This document shows, one piece after another, positions 29,203-31,058 of a DNA stretch of 31,058 nucleotides; within the stretch, counting starts at the first letter, position 1, and each line of letters opens with the position of its first letter. The translations under genes were made by a program, and so were the position numbers. The stretch comes from CAZHAX01 sp964530325 (GTDB lineage: Bacteria; Chloroflexota; Anaerolineae; B4-G1). The DNA is taken from NCBI GenBank assembly GCA_964530325.1, contig CAZHAX010000028.1, forward strand, positions 1 to 31,058. Reading direction: 5' to 3'. The notes beneath the pieces are model-generated. The model was not told where the DNA came from. It made no database searches and saw only the letters and a list, made by a program, of their open reading frames with translations.

Positions 29203-31058
29203 ATGCGTTGTCCGGCGTGCAAGGCTTCCGTCTCTAAGGACCTATCGCTCTGTCCGCGCTGCGGCCACGAGTTGCGCTCGCCGCGCGCCTCCCGTCGCCC
29301 CCGCCGGCAAACCTCCCGCCCGCAGAAGCCTCCCCGGTCGCCGAAGCCTGCCAAGTCAGAGCCGGCGGCCTCCAAGCCGGTACCCAAGAAGAAGCCGCCC
29401 TCGAGCTCAAGCCGTCGGGTCCTGCTGTGGACACTTCCCTTTGCCCTGGCCATCTTGCTCAGCATTGGCGCGGGCGCGCTCATCGGCCTGCATCAGGGTC
29501 AGAACGAAAGAGAGCGGCAAGCCCAGGAGCTGGCCGACGAATACTACGAGCGCGGGATCGCCCATCTCATGGAGGGGGAGTACGGGCTGGCCCGCGCCGA
29601 GTTCGAGTACGTTCTCGATCTGGCCCCCGACCACGCGCTCGCCAGGCGAGGCCTGGCGGAGGCTGAGGCGGCGATCGCCATGCTGCCCACGCCGACCGTG
29701 GAGACGTATGAGATAGCGGCCGCCGATCTCTATTCCATAGCCTCGTCCTATTTCGAGGACGAGGAGTGGCAGGACGCGGCAGCCACCCTTATCCAACTGC
29801 GCAAGGTCGACAGCCAGTACGAGCCCGAATCGGTCGAGGACATGCTCTTCACCAGCCTCTACAACGCAGGCATGGAGCTGCTCGGGTCGAACCGGCTTGA
29901 GGAAGGCGTATTCTACCTCGATCAGGCGGAGGCGCTGCGGCCGCTGGACGACGAGGCGGTCACTGAGCGGGACCTGGCGACCCGCTACATGAGCGCCGTC
30001 GGATACTGGGGGGCGGACTGGGAGAGCTGCATAGAGAGCTTCGAGGAGCTGTACGCCATCGCTCCTGACTACAGAGACGTCTACGAGCGGCTGCGCGAAG
30101 CGCACCTGGCCTTCGCCGACTCCTGGTACCTGATCAACGAGATGTGTCCCGCCGAGGAGTACTACACGCGGGCTCTGGAGATGGAGGACGATCCCGAGGT
30201 CGCCGAGAAGCGGGACGACGCGGCCGAGGCGTGCACCGTAGCCACGCCCAGCCCGGCGGGCATAATGGCAGGGAGCAACGTGATCACGTTGACGGAGATC
30301 CCCCAGGGGTTCAACTACGGACGCCTGGCCTATCCGGTCTACAACGCCAACTCCCGCCGCTACGACGTCTACGCCCTCTTCGCCGACGGCCGGCTGGTGG
30401 GAATGGCGGCGGATGCGGACCAGCCCTGCTGGGTGTGGAGCAACGGCACGCTGGGGTATCGCGATCTATCCACCCCGTCACCGGGCCTGCGGATCATCGT
30501 CCCTGGGGAAGAGGGCTCCCGGCCGCTGATGACGAATGGGGGACTGGCCTGGCCGACGTTCTCGCCGGACGGGACGCAGGTAGCCTACGCGCAGCAGAGC
30601 GGCGGGAACTGGCAGGTAGTGATCGCTCCGGTCGACGGCTCCGAGGAGCCGGTGGTGCACGCCCGGGGGAAGAACCCTGCCTGGGGGCCAGCGGGGATGC
30701 TGGCCTGGACCGGCTGCGACGCCGACGGTTACTGCGGCATCTTCATCGACAATCCCGCGGACGAGGAGCCCCCTGAGCGGAAGACCGCCTCGATCAACGA
30801 CATCGGCCTGCACTGGTCGCAGGACGGGGCCTGGATCGCCTACATGGGCAATCACACCGGCGATTGGGAGATCTACCGGCTGAACGTATCCGGGCAGGTG
30901 GAGGGGCCGCTGGGCAGCGATCCCGAAGCCGACGACGGCCTGCCGGCCTGGGCGCCGGACGGCTCGGGCATCGCCTTCGTCTCAGACCGGGACGGCATCT
31001 GGGGCATCTACCTGATGGGTCCCAACGGCGAGAACCCGCATCGCATCCTGATCCTGGG
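29203..31058 (+). CDS. Zinc-ribbon, TM, TPR and TolB-like beta-propeller protein (3' end outside window)
   Basis: ATG 29203 opens a frame that stays open to the right edge, at least 618 residues. Residues 1-24 are a zinc ribbon with Cys3, Cys6, Cys17 and Cys20 (CPAC and CPRC). A basic, Pro-rich stretch leads to a TM helix at about 73-96. Residues about 105-345 are helical repeats that look like TPRs (EYYERGIAHLMEGEYGLARAEFEYVLDLAPDH is not quoted in full; see 29539-29634). From about residue 365 come beta-propeller repeats of the TolB/PD40 type with FSPDGTQVAYAQ, WSQDGAWIAYMG and WAPDGSGIAFVSDRDG. The cytosolic zinc ribbon joined to an extracellular scaffold suggests an envelope-associated sensor or assembly factor; the function is unknown. 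GGAG lies about ten bases upstream of the ATG. Confidence 0.85.
   Translation, partial: MRCPACKASVSKDLSLCPRCGHELRSPRASRRPRRQTSRPQKPPRSPKPAKSEPAASKPVPKKKPPSSSSRRVLLWTLPFALAILLSIGAGALIGLHQGQNERERQAQELADEYYERGIAHLMEGEYGLARAEFEYVLDLAPDHALARRGLAEAEAAIAMLPTPTVETYEIAAADLYSIASSYFEDEEWQDAAATLIQLRKVDSQYEPESVEDMLFTSLYNAGMELLGSNRLEEGVFYLDQAEALRPLDDEAVTERDLATRYMSAVGYWGADWESCIESFEELYAIAPDYRDVYERLREAHLAFADSWYLINEMCPAEEYYTRALEMEDDPEVAEKRDDAAEACTVATPSPAGIMAGSNVITLTEIPQGFNYGRLAYPVYNANSRRYDVYALFADGRLVGMAADADQPCWVWSNGTLGYRDLSTPSPGLRIIVPGEEGSRPLMTNGGLAWPTFSPDGTQVAYAQQSGGNWQVVIAPVDGSEEPVVHARGKNPAWGPAGMLAWTGCDADGYCGIFIDNPADEEPPERKTASINDIGLHWSQDGAWIAYMGNHTGDWEIYRLNVSGQVEGPLGSDPEADDGLPAWAPDGSGIAFVSDRDGIWGIYLMGPNGENPHRILIL

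Overview
The window is about 31 kb of GC-rich, densely coding bacterial DNA, most likely from a Chloroflexota (Anaerolineae-like or related) chromosome. That placement is an inference from gene content: extracytoplasmic proteins with long Thr/Pro linkers, FecR-domain proteins behind an ECF sigma factor, tandem LysM-M23 peptidases, and a four-subunit pyruvate:ferredoxin oxidoreductase in the order gamma-delta-alpha-beta, as known from anaerobes. No rRNA, tRNA, CRISPR array, transposase or phage gene was seen. Promoters are unusually legible: many genes have a TTGnnn box, a 16-18 bp spacer and a TAnnnT-type box.

Layout. (1) 1-3415, minus strand: a cell-surface operon with a small LPETG-anchored protein followed by a large secreted DUF11-repeat protein that runs off the left edge. 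(2) 3625-4157, plus: a cold-shock protein with its own promoter, a leader of about 100 nt and a terminator. (3) 4195-6068, minus: sortase then DNA polymerase III delta (holA). (4) 6417-9096, plus: an unrecognised 471-aa protein and a short GH3-like adenylate-forming enzyme. (5) 9112-9606, minus: a small membrane protein. (6) 9684-13984, plus: ECF sigma factor, a FecR-domain membrane protein, an 86-aa unknown and a second FecR-domain protein, closed by two hairpins. (7) 14011-17082, minus: porGDAB; 17292-18165, minus: an inositol-monophosphatase family enzyme. (8) 18315-21242, plus: class A penicillin-binding protein. (9) 21266-22020, minus: a V4R-domain protein divergent from recA. (10) 22027-25832, plus: recA, a structured intergenic region with a terminator, then recX overlapping rny (RNase Y). 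(11) 25895-28349, minus: two paralogous LysM-M23 peptidases; 28370-29031, minus: rdgB/HAM1. (12) 29135 to the right edge, plus: a zinc-ribbon/TM/TPR/beta-propeller protein.

How the genes fit together. Much of the window concerns the cell envelope: sortase and a probable substrate, a large surface protein, a PBP, two peptidoglycan hydrolases, FecR-type sensors and a sigma factor. A second group handles nucleic acids (HolA, RecA, RecX, RNase Y, RdgB, Csp). Energy metabolism is represented by pyruvate:ferredoxin oxidoreductase.

The most interesting non-routine signals are: a 10-bp inverted repeat that pairs the end of the LPETG gene with the Shine-Dalgarno of the large surface gene; a highly foldable stretch of about 370 nt between recA and recX; the two-gene operon joining an unrecognised protein to a GH3-like enzyme that seems to lack its C-terminal domain; and a sortase promoter placed so close to the ATG that the transcript should be leaderless.
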